From Actinomycetota bacterium (GTDB taxonomy: Bacteria; Actinomycetota; Thermoleophilia; Solirubrobacterales; 70-9): a stretch of DNA of 64,000 nt. The notes beneath the pieces were generated by a model, which was not told where the DNA came from, ran no database searches, and saw only the letters and a list, made by a program, of their open reading frames with translations. Position numbers and translations under genes: made by a program. Of this stretch, positions 16,997-24,783 are shown in pieces; the stretch's first letter is position 1; every line of letters begins with the position of its first letter. The DNA lies in assembly GCA_018268575.1 (NCBI GenBank), contig JAFDWF010000208.1:111114-175113 (forward strand), given 5' to 3'.

Positions 16997-18466
16997 ATGG
17001 ACAAACCCCACGACAGCCGCTGGATCGCCCTCTACGTGCTCTGCGCGGGGATGTTGATGATCGTCCTCGACGGCACGATCGTGAACGTCGCCCTGCCGAC
17101 GATCCAGCAGGATCTCCACTTCTCCCAGTCGAACCTGGCCTGGGTCGTCAACGCCTACCTGATCCCCTTCGGCGGCCTCTTGCTGCTGGCGGGCCGGCTC
17201 GGCGACCTGCTCGGTCAGCGCCGCGTCTTCCTCGTCGGGCTGGCGATCTTCACCGTCGCCTCGGCGCTCTGCGCCGCCTCGATCGACCAGGGGATGCTGA
17301 TCGGCGCGCGGTTCATCCAAGGAATCGGCGGGGCGCTCGCCTCGGCGGTGATCCTGGCGATGATCGTGCGGATGTTCCAGGCGCCGAACGAGCAGGCGAA
17401 AGCGATCGGCGTCTACGGCTTCGTCGCCTCCGCCGGCGGTTCGATCGGCCTGCTGCTCGGCGGCGTCCTCACCCAGGCGATCTCCTGGCACTTCATCTTC
17501 GTCATCAACCTGCCGATCGGGGTCCTGGTCGGCTGGCTGGCGCTGCGCCTGGTCGACGATCCCGAGGGGCTCGGCCTGAAGGAGGGCGCCGACTTCCCCG
17601 GCGCCGCCCTGGTCACGCTGGCGCTGATGCTCGGCGTCTTCACGATCCTGCAGATCACCGAATGGGGCTGGGTCGACGCGCGCACGATCGCGGGGCTCTT
17701 GATCTCGGCGGCCCTGCTCGTCGTCTTCGTCCGCCGCCAGGGGCGGATCGCCAACCCGCTGATGCCGCTGCGCCTCTTTCACTCGCGCAACGTGGTCGGC
17801 GCCAACTCGGTGCAGGCGCTGCTGGTCGCCGGGATGTTCGGGATGTTCTTCCTCGGCGCGCTCTACCTGCAGAAGGTGCTCCACTACAGCGCGCTAGAGG
17901 TCGGCCTCGCCTTCCTGCCGACCACGGTGGTGATGGGTGGCCTCTCGCTCGGCTTCTCGGAAAAGCTGATCATGCGCTTCGGGCCGCGCAACATCCTCAT
18001 CCCCGGCTTCACGTTGGTGATGATCGCGCTGCTGCTCTTCGCCCGCACCCCGGTCGACGGCAACTACCTCACCGACCTGCTGCCGCCGTTCCTCCTGATC
18101 GCGGTCGGGATCGGCACCTCGTTCCCGGGGATCATGACCCTGGCGATGTCAGGGGCGACGCCGCAGGACGCGGGGCTCGCCTCGGGCCTGGTCAACACCA
18201 GCATGCAGGTCGGCGGCGCGGTCGGGCTGGCGGTGCTGGCGACGCTCTCCACCGAGCGCACCGAAAAGCTCGAGGCGGCGGGCCACTCGGTCGCCTCGGC
18301 GCTGACCTCCGGCTACCACCTCGCCTACCTGGTCGGGGCGGGGCTGGCGCTCTGCTCGGTGCTGATCGCGATCTTCGTCATGCGCCCGGTGCCCGCGCAC
18401 GGCCCCGGCGGCGAGGACCCGAGCGGCGGCCCGGCCGAGCCCGAGCCCGCCGCCGCCGAGGGTTGA
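16997..18466 (+). CDS. DHA2-family drug:proton antiporter (EmrB/QacA type)
   Basis: A 489-residue, 14-helix MFS exporter. Diagnostic segments are LDGTIVNVALPTIQQDL in helix 1, GRLGDLLGQRRVFLVG after helix 2, RFIQGIGGALASAVILA in helix 4 and GVYGFVASAGGSIGLLLGG, the antiporter motif in helix 5. Such proteins expel drugs, dyes or lipids across the cytoplasmic membrane. The C-terminal 25 residues are a hydrophilic proline/glutamate tail. It follows the cupin gene by 48 bp on the same strand. No regulator gene is attached. Confidence 0.92.
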   Translation: MDKPHDSRWIALYVLCAGMLMIVLDGTIVNVALPTIQQDLHFSQSNLAWVVNAYLIPFGGLLLLAGRLGDLLGQRRVFLVGLAIFTVASALCAASIDQGMLIGARFIQGIGGALASAVILAMIVRMFQAPNEQAKAIGVYGFVASAGGSIGLLLGGVLTQAISWHFIFVINLPIGVLVGWLALRLVDDPEGLGLKEGADFPGAALVTLALMLGVFTILQITEWGWVDARTIAGLLISAALLVVFVRRQGRIANPLMPLRLFHSRNVVGANSVQALLVAGMFGMFFLGALYLQKVLHYSALEVGLAFLPTTVVMGGLSLGFSEKLIMRFGPRNILIPGFTLVMIALLLFARTPVDGNYLTDLLPPFLLIAVGIGTSFPGIMTLAMSGATPQDAGLASGLVNTSMQVGGAVGLAVLATLSTERTEKLEAAGHSVASALTSGYHLAYLVGAGLALCSVLIAIFVMRPVPAHGPGGEDPSGGPAEPEPAAAEG

Positions 18467-18506
18467 GCCGGCGCCCGAACGCTCAGTTCCGCTCCTCGCA
18501 TTTAAG

Positions 18507-18525
18507 TCCGCAAGGGGGCTGCGGA
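18507..18525. terminator. Short hairpin after the DHA2 exporter gene
   Basis: TCCGCA at 18507-18512 pairs with TGCGGA at 18520-18525 around a 7-nt loop, 40 bp past the exporter stop. No T-run follows, so termination is only possible. A second GC palindrome follows immediately before the diguanylate cyclase gene. Confidence 0.4.
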
Positions 18526-18565
18526 GCTAAGTTGGGCGGCGGGCGCCGCCGACAACACCCGTGAG

Positions 18566-19654
18566 GTGCTCTCACTTCCCGAGCAGATCAAGGACGCGCG
18601 GGCCGCGTTCGCCGAAGCGCCCGACGAGCGGGCGCGCATGGGCCGCATCTCCGGCGTCCTCTGGATCGCCGCGGCGGCGATCGGCATCGTCGACCTCTTC
18701 CTGCCCGGCTCCCGCCATGCCTCGACGCCGCTGGTCCTCGTCGTCGGCGCGCTGATCTTCCTCTACGGCCTCGCCAGCGTCACCGGCTGGATTCCCTGGG
18801 AGCGCGCCTCGATCAACAGGCTGGCGGTCGGCATGGTGGTGACGATCCCGGTCGCTGGGCTGACGATCTACCTGACCGGCGGCTCGCTCTCCTACGTCGA
18901 ACCGCTGCTGGTCTGCTCGCTCCTCTACGCCGCCTTCTTCTTCCCCCCGCGCTGGGCCTGGCCGCTGGCGATCGAGCTGATCCTGGTCGCCGGCGCGCCG
19001 CTGATCTACGACGCCGAGGCGATCCACAACGCCTTCCTGCCCCGCTACCTCGGCCTCGCGGGCGGCTTCCTCGCCGCCACCTGGGTGATGGTCGGGCTGA
19101 AGAGGCGGCTGGTCGCCGCCGAGCTGCGCCAGCGCGAGTTCGCCAACCGCGATCCGCTGACCGGGGTCGGCAACCGCCGCCACTTCGACGCGACGATGAA
19201 GCGGGAGCTGGAGCGGCGCACACGGCCGTTCGGTCGCCGCGGCCTCGATACCAGCCCGCTGGCGCTGCTGATCCTCGACCTCGACGATTTCAAGGGCGTC
19301 AACGATCGCCACGGCCACCAGGTCGGCGACGCGGTCCTGCAGGCGGCGACCGAGCGGGTGCTCTCGGTGCTGCGCTCGACCGACATCCTGGCCCGGATCG
19401 GCGGCGACGAGTTCGCGATCATCGCCCCCGGCGCGCACGGCGAGGGTGCCGAGCGGATGGCCGAGTCGGTGTGCGACGCGGTGGCGGCGGGGGAGCCCGA
19501 CGGCGATCTCCCCAGGCCGAGCACCTCGGTCGGCTGGGCCGTCTTCCCCGACGACGGCCAGGACTTCGAGACCCTGATGCGCTCCGCCGACGACCGGATG
19601 CTGCGCCGCAAGCGCGCCGATCCCCGTCGCGGCCTCTTGCGGAGCGCCGGTTGA
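18566..19654 (+). CDS. Membrane-bound diguanylate cyclase (GGDEF)
   Basis: A 362-residue protein that makes cyclic di-GMP from two GTP. Residues 25-185 form about six hydrophobic helices, a putative membrane sensor. The GGDEF domain covers about 193-350: NRDPLTGVGNRRHFDATM, LLILDLDDFKGVNDRHGHQVGD, and the intact active-site loop RIGGDEFAII. A product-inhibition RxxD site is not clear at the usual place. No EAL domain is attached. Start is GTG 18566. It is transcribed alone and converges with the GroES-like gene. Confidence 0.92.
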   Translation: MLSLPEQIKDARAAFAEAPDERARMGRISGVLWIAAAAIGIVDLFLPGSRHASTPLVLVVGALIFLYGLASVTGWIPWERASINRLAVGMVVTIPVAGLTIYLTGGSLSYVEPLLVCSLLYAAFFFPPRWAWPLAIELILVAGAPLIYDAEAIHNAFLPRYLGLAGGFLAATWVMVGLKRRLVAAELRQREFANRDPLTGVGNRRHFDATMKRELERRTRPFGRRGLDTSPLALLILDLDDFKGVNDRHGHQVGDAVLQAATERVLSVLRSTDILARIGGDEFAIIAPGAHGEGAERMAESVCDAVAAGEPDGDLPRPSTSVGWAVFPDDGQDFETLMRSADDRMLRRKRADPRRGLLRSAG

Positions 19655-19679
19655 TCGGCGGACCCGAGCGCCTTCCGCG

Positions 19680-20030
19680 CTATTCGCCCAGTGAGGCTGA
19701 TTCGAGCACGCCGAGCAGCTGGGTGACGCGGCAGACCAGCAGGCGCTCCTCGTCGACCTCGACCCAGACCCCGGCGCTGGCCGGGAAGACGACGTGGTCG
19801 CCGACCTCGACCGGCATCTCGACCCCGGCGCCCGCCCACCAGTCGAGCCCCGGCCCGACCGCCAGCACGATCCCCTGTTCGGGCGGCGGCTCGTGGGTGC
19901 CGGGTGGGACGACGAGGCCGGAGCGCCGCACCCGGTCGGAGTCGAGCTCCTTGATCACGATCTGGTCGAAGAGCGGGCGCAGCTGGTGGCGCACCGACTC
20001 GATCGGATCCGGGACTCGCGCGGCGCTCAT
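19680..20030 (-). CDS. GroES (Cpn10)-like co-chaperonin, isolated from groEL
   Basis: A 116-residue protein with the Cpn10 fold: LRPLFDQIVIKELDSDRV (barrel strand 1), SGLVVPPG (mobile-loop flank), GIVLAVGPG, and VEVGDHVVFPASAGVWVEVDEERLLVCRVTQLLGVLE (roof and last strands). Canonical GroES is about 95-100 residues and stands beside groEL. This one has a 17-residue N-terminal extension, diverged roof-loop sequence and no groEL neighbour. It could be a second GroES or a specialised derivative. The ATG at 20030 is clear. Confidence 0.8.
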   Translation of the reverse strand: MSAARVPDPIESVRHQLRPLFDQIVIKELDSDRVRRSGLVVPPGTHEPPPEQGIVLAVGPGLDWWAGAGVEMPVEVGDHVVFPASAGVWVEVDEERLLVCRVTQLLGVLESASLGE

Positions 20031-20052
20031 CCACTGATTCTGACGGAAGTGG

Positions 20053-21732
20053 TCAGGCGGAGGGCAGCACGGTGAAGGTCGTGTGCTTGACCGGTCCGGT
20101 GCCGCCGCCGGCCGTGGCGCGGGCGGTGAGTCGGTAGGCCCCGGGTGAGAGGTCGACGAGCTTGCCGCCGTGGTGATATTGGCCGTTGAAGCCCACCGAG
20201 GTGCGGCCGGCGGCGGCTTTCTTGGTCAGACGGGTGACGACCTGGAAGTGGTGGCCGTGCTTTGTTTCGATCGCAAGCGTCACGGTTGCCGGCGTGGAGA
20301 GCGAGAGCGTCACCTTGGCCCCCCAGTCGCCGCTTGCCGGAACCCCCCCGAGCGGCTTGGCGCGGAACCTCCTAGGCCTTACCTCCAGCGACCGGATAAT
20401 CGGGAGCGGGCGCCGGTCGGGCGGCGTCGAGGCGGTAGGAGCCTGGGCGCCGCCGGCTCCCGCTCCCCCGCCCGGGGGCACCACGGTCGGGCATGGGCCT
20501 TCGTGGACCGAGGCTGAGCTCGGGCACGAGTCTTGGGTGACGTCGCCGTAACCGTCGCCGTCGACATCGGGCTCGATGTCGGCGTCGTACATGATCATGC
20601 CGTTGTGGGTTTCGCCGACGACACCGGTGACGCCCGGGAACGGGGCTTCCCCGCGCGCGTACGTCGCCTGGCCGCCGGGGCTGGACTGGACGCTGGGGAC
20701 GGACCCGCCCGGCACGGTCAGACCGACATAGCCGCCTACCGGGATCGGAAGCCGGGTCGGGAAGCTCGCGATCTGCGAGAAGACCGGGTTGATCGGGGCG
20801 GTGACGTTCACCGTGTCGCTGGTGCCGAGCACGTGGAAGGCGCGAAATGCCCCGCCGCTGCCGCCCGGGTTGTCGGTCAGCACATGGATCCGGTAGGCGC
20901 CGCTGCCGCCGTTCAGGACGCGCCAGCGCACGATCACCCCGGGTGAGGACGCTGCGGTGGAGGCGCCGCCGAGGGAGGTCTGCACGTACATGCAGGAGCA
21001 GCTCAGCGGTTTGGCCGAGCGTTCGCCCTGCAGGTCACTGCCGAAGAGCGAGCCCGAGCAGGCGGTGGTGGCGATCGGCGAGCCGGGGCAGAGATCCTGC
21101 GAGTCGTCGCCGTAGCCGTCCTGGTCTTCGTCGGGCTCCAGTACCGCTTCGAGGTTGACCCGGCGCTGGGCCACCGTCGGATTGCCGGCGAGACTGCCCC
21201 CGGGCGCCACCGCAGGTTCGGAAAACTCGGTTTCGTCGGCGGCTGAGGTGCTTTTGAAGAAGTAGGCGGTCGAGCTGATGAGAGGGGAGTCGTGGAAGCG
21301 CGCGGCGAGCACGTCGCCCGCGTGCGCCGGCAGGCGGTCCAGGAACCGGCTCACGGCTCCCGTCGGCAGGCTGAGGAGGCCGTGGGGGGTCCCTTCGCTG
21401 ACGACGGTGCCCGTGGTCGCGCCGGTCTTGTGCACGGTCTGGACCTGCACCGTGTCGCCCGCTTCGACCGTGGTGCCGACGTAGGTGCCGCTGGAGACGA
21501 TCACCCCGTCGTAGGGGATCGTGTAAGGGCTGCCGGTCGGGCTCTGCATCTGTGCGACGGTGCATTTGCACCCGCCCCACCCGGTGGCGCCTTCGGTGGT
21601 CGAGGCGCTGCCGACCTGGCCGAGGACGACCGGCGCCGGCGCCGCGATCGATGGCGCCGCGAGGAGCGCCGCGGCAAGGACCGACGACAGCACGACCACT
21701 GCAACGGAACGGACGAGACGCACAGCCTGCAT
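20053..21732 (-). CDS. Secreted protein with two thrombospondin-type-3-like calcium motifs
   Basis: A 559-residue exported protein of unknown function. ATG 21732 gives a signal peptide (MQAVRLVRSVAVVVLSSVL, then AAALLAAPSIAAPAP). Two similar beta-rich modules, each with paired cysteines, end in aspartate-rich loops. These are PDEDQDGYGDDSQDLCPG near residue 205 and PDVDGDGYGDVTQDSCPS near residue 390, and they match calcium-binding thrombospondin type 3 repeats. A proline/glycine linker leads to a C-terminal beta-sandwich (about 455-559) that ends in TFTVLPSA. The modules look duplicated. A cell-surface or matrix role is inferred. It diverges from kup. Confidence 0.75.
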   Translation of the reverse strand: MQAVRLVRSVAVVVLSSVLAAALLAAPSIAAPAPVVLGQVGSASTTEGATGWGGCKCTVAQMQSPTGSPYTIPYDGVIVSSGTYVGTTVEAGDTVQVQTVHKTGATTGTVVSEGTPHGLLSLPTGAVSRFLDRLPAHAGDVLAARFHDSPLISSTAYFFKSTSAADETEFSEPAVAPGGSLAGNPTVAQRRVNLEAVLEPDEDQDGYGDDSQDLCPGSPIATTACSGSLFGSDLQGERSAKPLSCSCMYVQTSLGGASTAASSPGVIVRWRVLNGGSGAYRIHVLTDNPGGSGGAFRAFHVLGTSDTVNVTAPINPVFSQIASFPTRLPIPVGGYVGLTVPGGSVPSVQSSPGGQATYARGEAPFPGVTGVVGETHNGMIMYDADIEPDVDGDGYGDVTQDSCPSSASVHEGPCPTVVPPGGGAGAGGAQAPTASTPPDRRPLPIIRSLEVRPRRFRAKPLGGVPASGDWGAKVTLSLSTPATVTLAIETKHGHHFQVVTRLTKKAAAGRTSVGFNGQYHHGGKLVDLSPGAYRLTARATAGGGTGPVKHTTFTVLPSA

Positions 21733-21753
21733 TGAACACCCAAGCGGCCGACC

Positions 21754-21770
21754 GATGGGAAAATCCCATC
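21754..21770. promoter_or_regulatory. Perfect palindrome between the secreted-protein gene and kup
   Basis: GATGGGA-AAA-TCCCATC is a perfect inverted repeat in the 104-bp divergent promoter region, 22 bp from one start and 67 bp from kup. It may be an operator or a leader hairpin. Nothing else identifies its partner. Confidence 0.45.
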
Positions 21771-21836
21771 CGATCGGACGAAAGTTCTGCGGTGGTACCA
21801 CGGGCGCCGAAGTCCGCATCCCCTAGGTTTGGCCGC

Positions 21837-23756
21837 ATGACGGCCTTGTCCCGCGGGCGCGATGCCCGCCGCCAACTCGGCATGGCGGCGCTGGCGCTGG
21901 GCGCGCTCGGCGTCGTCTTCGGCGACATCGGCACCAGCCCGCTGTACGCGCTGCAGACCGTCTTCTCCGCCGACCACGGCGCGGTGAAGCCGACCGAAAG
22001 CGACGTCTTCGGCGTGATCTCGCTGGTCTTCTGGTCGATCACGTTGATCGTCTCGATCGAGTTCGTCCTCTTCATCATGCGCGCCGACAACGACGGCGAG
22101 GGCGGCATCCTCGCCCTGATCGCGAAGATCGAAGGGCTCCGTCTGGACAGCAAGGGGGTGAAGTTCGGGCTGATCGCGATCGGCATGTTCGGGGTCGCGC
22201 TCTTCTACGGCGACGGGATGATCACCCCGGCGATCTCGGTCCTCTCCGCGGTGGAAGGGGTGAAGGTGGCGATCCCGAGCGTCCACTCGATCGTCATCCC
22301 GGTGACGATCGCCGTGCTCGCCGTCCTCTTTGCCGTGCAGCGCTTCGGCACCCACCGGATCGGCCGCGTCTTCGGCCCGGTGATGCTGTTCTGGTTCGCC
22401 GTGATCGCGCTCGCCGGGCTGGGCCGCGTGGTCGCCCACCCGGAGATCGTCAAGGCGCTCCTGCCCAGCTACGGGATCGAGTTCTTCGGCCGCCACTTCG
22501 GCACCGCCTTCATCGCGCTCGGCTCGATCGTGCTGACGATCACCGGCGCCGAGGCGCTCTACGCCGACATGGGCCACTTCGGTCGGCCACCGATCTCGCG
22601 CGCCTGGTTCTTCGTCGTCTTCCCGGCGCTGACGCTCAACTACATGGGCCAGGGGTCGCTGATCGTCGGCGATCCGGGCACGATCTCCAATCCCTTCTTC
22701 CTCTTGATCCCGCACTGGGGCCGGGTGCCGATGGTGGTGCTGGCGACGGTGGCGACGGTGATCGCCTCGCAGGCGGTGATCTCGGGCGCGTTCTCGGTGA
22801 CCAAGCAGGCGATCCAGCTCGGCTTCCTGCCGCGGCTGCAGATCCGCCACACCTCGGCCGCGGAGATCGGGCAGGTCTACCTGCCCGCGGTGAACTGGTT
22901 CCTGCTGATCACGGTGGTGGCGCTGGTGATCGGCTTCGGCTCCTCGACCGCGCTCGGGGCGGCCTACGGGATCGCGGTCACCTGCACGATCACCGCCGAC
23001 ACCCTGCTCTTCCTCGTCATCGCCCGGCAGCTGTGGCGGAAGCCGGGCTGGCTGGTGGGGATCGGCGCCGCCGTCTTCTTCACCGTCGACGTCGCCTTCC
23101 TCGCCGCCAACCTGACCAAGACCGAGCACGGCGGCTGGTTCCCGCTCTCGGTCGGGGTCGTCCTCTTCGCCGTGCTCAGCACCTGGCGGCGGGGCAGCAG
23201 GGAAATCCGCGACTCGCGGATCGAGGCGGAGGGCTCGCTGCGGTCCTTCGTCGACCAACTGCACGCCGCCGACCCGCCGACGCCGCGGGTGCCGGGGACG
23301 GCGGTCTACCTGAACGCGCGCCGCGAGACGACGCCGCTCGCCCTCCACGCCAGCCTCGAGCACGCCCACGCCCTGCACGAGTCGATAGTGATCATCTCGA
23401 TCGAGACCACCCGCACCCCCTACGTCGACGAAGAGCACCACCTGGTGGTCGACGACCTCGGCTACGAGGACGACGGCATCTCCCACCTGACCGTCAAGGT
23501 CGGCTTCCAGGAAGCGATCAAGGTGCCCCACCTCTTCGCCCTCGCCTGCACCCGCGGGCTCGAGGGCGACGCCCGCGAGGAGGACGCCGTCTACATCCTC
23601 TCCGAGGTCACGATCCGCGCCACCGAGAGCCCCGGGATGCGCGGCTGGCGCAAGCGCCTCTACGTCGCCCTCGCCCGTAACTCGGTCAGCGCCGCCGACT
23701 TCTTCCACCTGCCCGCCGACCGCACGGTGACGATCGGCTCCGCGATCGATCTGTAG
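21837..23756 (+). CDS. kup: KUP-family potassium:proton symporter
   Basis: A 639-residue potassium uptake transporter. Family signatures are GALGVVFGDIGTSPLYALQTVF in helix 1, ALFYGDGMITPAISVLSAVEG in the second helix pair and TGAEALYADMGHFGRPPI. About twelve membrane helices cover residues 15-440, followed by the cytoplasmic C-terminal domain (HALHESIVIISIETTRTP and VKVGFQEAIKVP). Length is normal. ATG 21837 is the natural start, just before the first helix. It is convergent with an SDR gene; copy b of the dispersed repeat separates their stops. Confidence 0.95.
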   Translation: MTALSRGRDARRQLGMAALALGALGVVFGDIGTSPLYALQTVFSADHGAVKPTESDVFGVISLVFWSITLIVSIEFVLFIMRADNDGEGGILALIAKIEGLRLDSKGVKFGLIAIGMFGVALFYGDGMITPAISVLSAVEGVKVAIPSVHSIVIPVTIAVLAVLFAVQRFGTHRIGRVFGPVMLFWFAVIALAGLGRVVAHPEIVKALLPSYGIEFFGRHFGTAFIALGSIVLTITGAEALYADMGHFGRPPISRAWFFVVFPALTLNYMGQGSLIVGDPGTISNPFFLLIPHWGRVPMVVLATVATVIASQAVISGAFSVTKQAIQLGFLPRLQIRHTSAAEIGQVYLPAVNWFLLITVVALVIGFGSSTALGAAYGIAVTCTITADTLLFLVIARQLWRKPGWLVGIGAAVFFTVDVAFLAANLTKTEHGGWFPLSVGVVLFAVLSTWRRGSREIRDSRIEAEGSLRSFVDQLHAADPPTPRVPGTAVYLNARRETTPLALHASLEHAHALHESIVIISIETTRTPYVDEEHHLVVDDLGYEDDGISHLTVKVGFQEAIKVPHLFALACTRGLEGDAREEDAVYILSEVTIRATESPGMRGWRKRLYVALARNSVSAADFFHLPADRTVTIGSAIDL

Positions 23757-23807
23757 CCGATGGCCGGTGCCGCCACGGTGCTCGAGGCCGCGATCGGCTA
23801 GCCACCA

Positions 23808-23866
23808 CCACCGGGTGCGTTCGCAGTTCCCCACACTGGTTGTAGGGAACTGCGAACGCCCGGTGG
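23808..23866. repeat. Dispersed 3'-end inverted repeat, copy b
   Basis: GCGTTCGCAGTTCCC at 23817-23831 pairs perfectly with GGGAACTGCGAACGC at 23845-23859 around a 13-nt loop. CCACCGG outside it pairs with CCGGTGG after a two-base bulge, giving a stem of over 20 bp. It lies between the convergent stops of kup and an SDR gene. The TTCGCA/TGCGAA arms are those of copies a (4996) and c (34732), but this copy has a different loop. A bidirectional terminator is the simplest role. Confidence 0.8.
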
Positions 23867-23882
23867 GCGGACTGCGGGCGGC

Positions 23883-24713
23883 TCAGCGCTCGCCGTGCGC
23901 CTCCTGGGCGAGCCAGTCCCACGCCTCCCAGTTGGCGAGCCGGGCCTCGTAGTCGGGCCGCACCGTGTCGAAGGCGTCGGCGCCGAAGAAGCAGCGCAGC
24001 GGCGGCCGCTCCGCGTCGACCAGCTTCAGGATCGCCGGCCCGGTCGCCTCCGGATCGCCCGGCGATTTGAGCGAGGCGACCCGTCTCGCCCGCGCTTCGC
24101 GCACCGGCTCGTAGGCCGATATCGGCTCCGACTGGACCGCCGACGGACCGGCCCAGTCGGTGGAGTACCCCTGCGGCTCGATCAGCGTCACGTGGATGCC
24201 GAATTCGGCCACCTCGACCGAGAGCGACTGGCTGAGTGCCTCCAGCGCCCACTTCGACGCGTGGTAGAGGCCGATCCCCGGGAAGGCGGTGATACCGCCG
24301 ATCGAGGACACCTGGATGATGTGGCCGGAGCGCTGCTCGCGCAGGATCGGCAGCGCCGCCTTGGTCACCCAGAGGGCGCCGAAGACGTTGGTCTCGATCT
24401 GCTCGCGCGCCTGCTCGGCGCCGACCTCCTCGATCGTGCCGAAGAGCCCGTAGCCAGCGTTGTTGACGACCACGTCGAGGCGGCCGAAGCGCTCGTGCGC
24501 CTCGCGGACCGCCGCGTAATCCGCCTCCATGTCCCGGACGTCGAGCGCCAGCGCCAGGACGGCGTCGCCGTGCTTCTCCGCCAGCGGCGCCAGGGTCGAG
24601 GCGTCGCGGGCCGTCGCCGCCACCTTGTCGCCGCGCTCGAGCGCCGCTTCGGCCCAGATCCTGCCGAAGCCCTTCGAGCACCCGGTGATGAACCAAACCT
24701 TCGAATCCGCCAT
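23883..24713 (-). CDS. Classical short-chain dehydrogenase/reductase
   Basis: A 276-residue NAD(P)-dependent SDR. Motifs are FITGCSKGFGR (cofactor glycines, residues 8-18), ATARD after strand 2, VVNNAGYGLFG (NNAG), VSSIGG with the catalytic serine, and the active-site YHASKWAL. The C-terminal part after residue 185 (GYSTDWAGPS through AWDWLAQEAH) matches a large actinobacterial group annotated only as oxidoreductases. The substrate is unknown. The gene stands alone, convergent with kup. Confidence 0.9.
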   Translation of the reverse strand: MADSKVWFITGCSKGFGRIWAEAALERGDKVAATARDASTLAPLAEKHGDAVLALALDVRDMEADYAAVREAHERFGRLDVVVNNAGYGLFGTIEEVGAEQAREQIETNVFGALWVTKAALPILREQRSGHIIQVSSIGGITAFPGIGLYHASKWALEALSQSLSVEVAEFGIHVTLIEPQGYSTDWAGPSAVQSEPISAYEPVREARARRVASLKSPGDPEATGPAILKLVDAERPPLRCFFGADAFDTVRPDYEARLANWEAWDWLAQEAHGER

Positions 24714-24783
24714 CCGCCCTCCTGGATGAGATGTGACTGGTCCACCGATCCTGTCAGGCGACCGAGCTCGGCCGGCGCCGCGG

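Noticed and set aside
21733..21836. c-di-AMP riboswitch in front of kup
   Set aside because: The gap is only 104 bp, shared with a divergent gene, and lacks the ydaO-type core.
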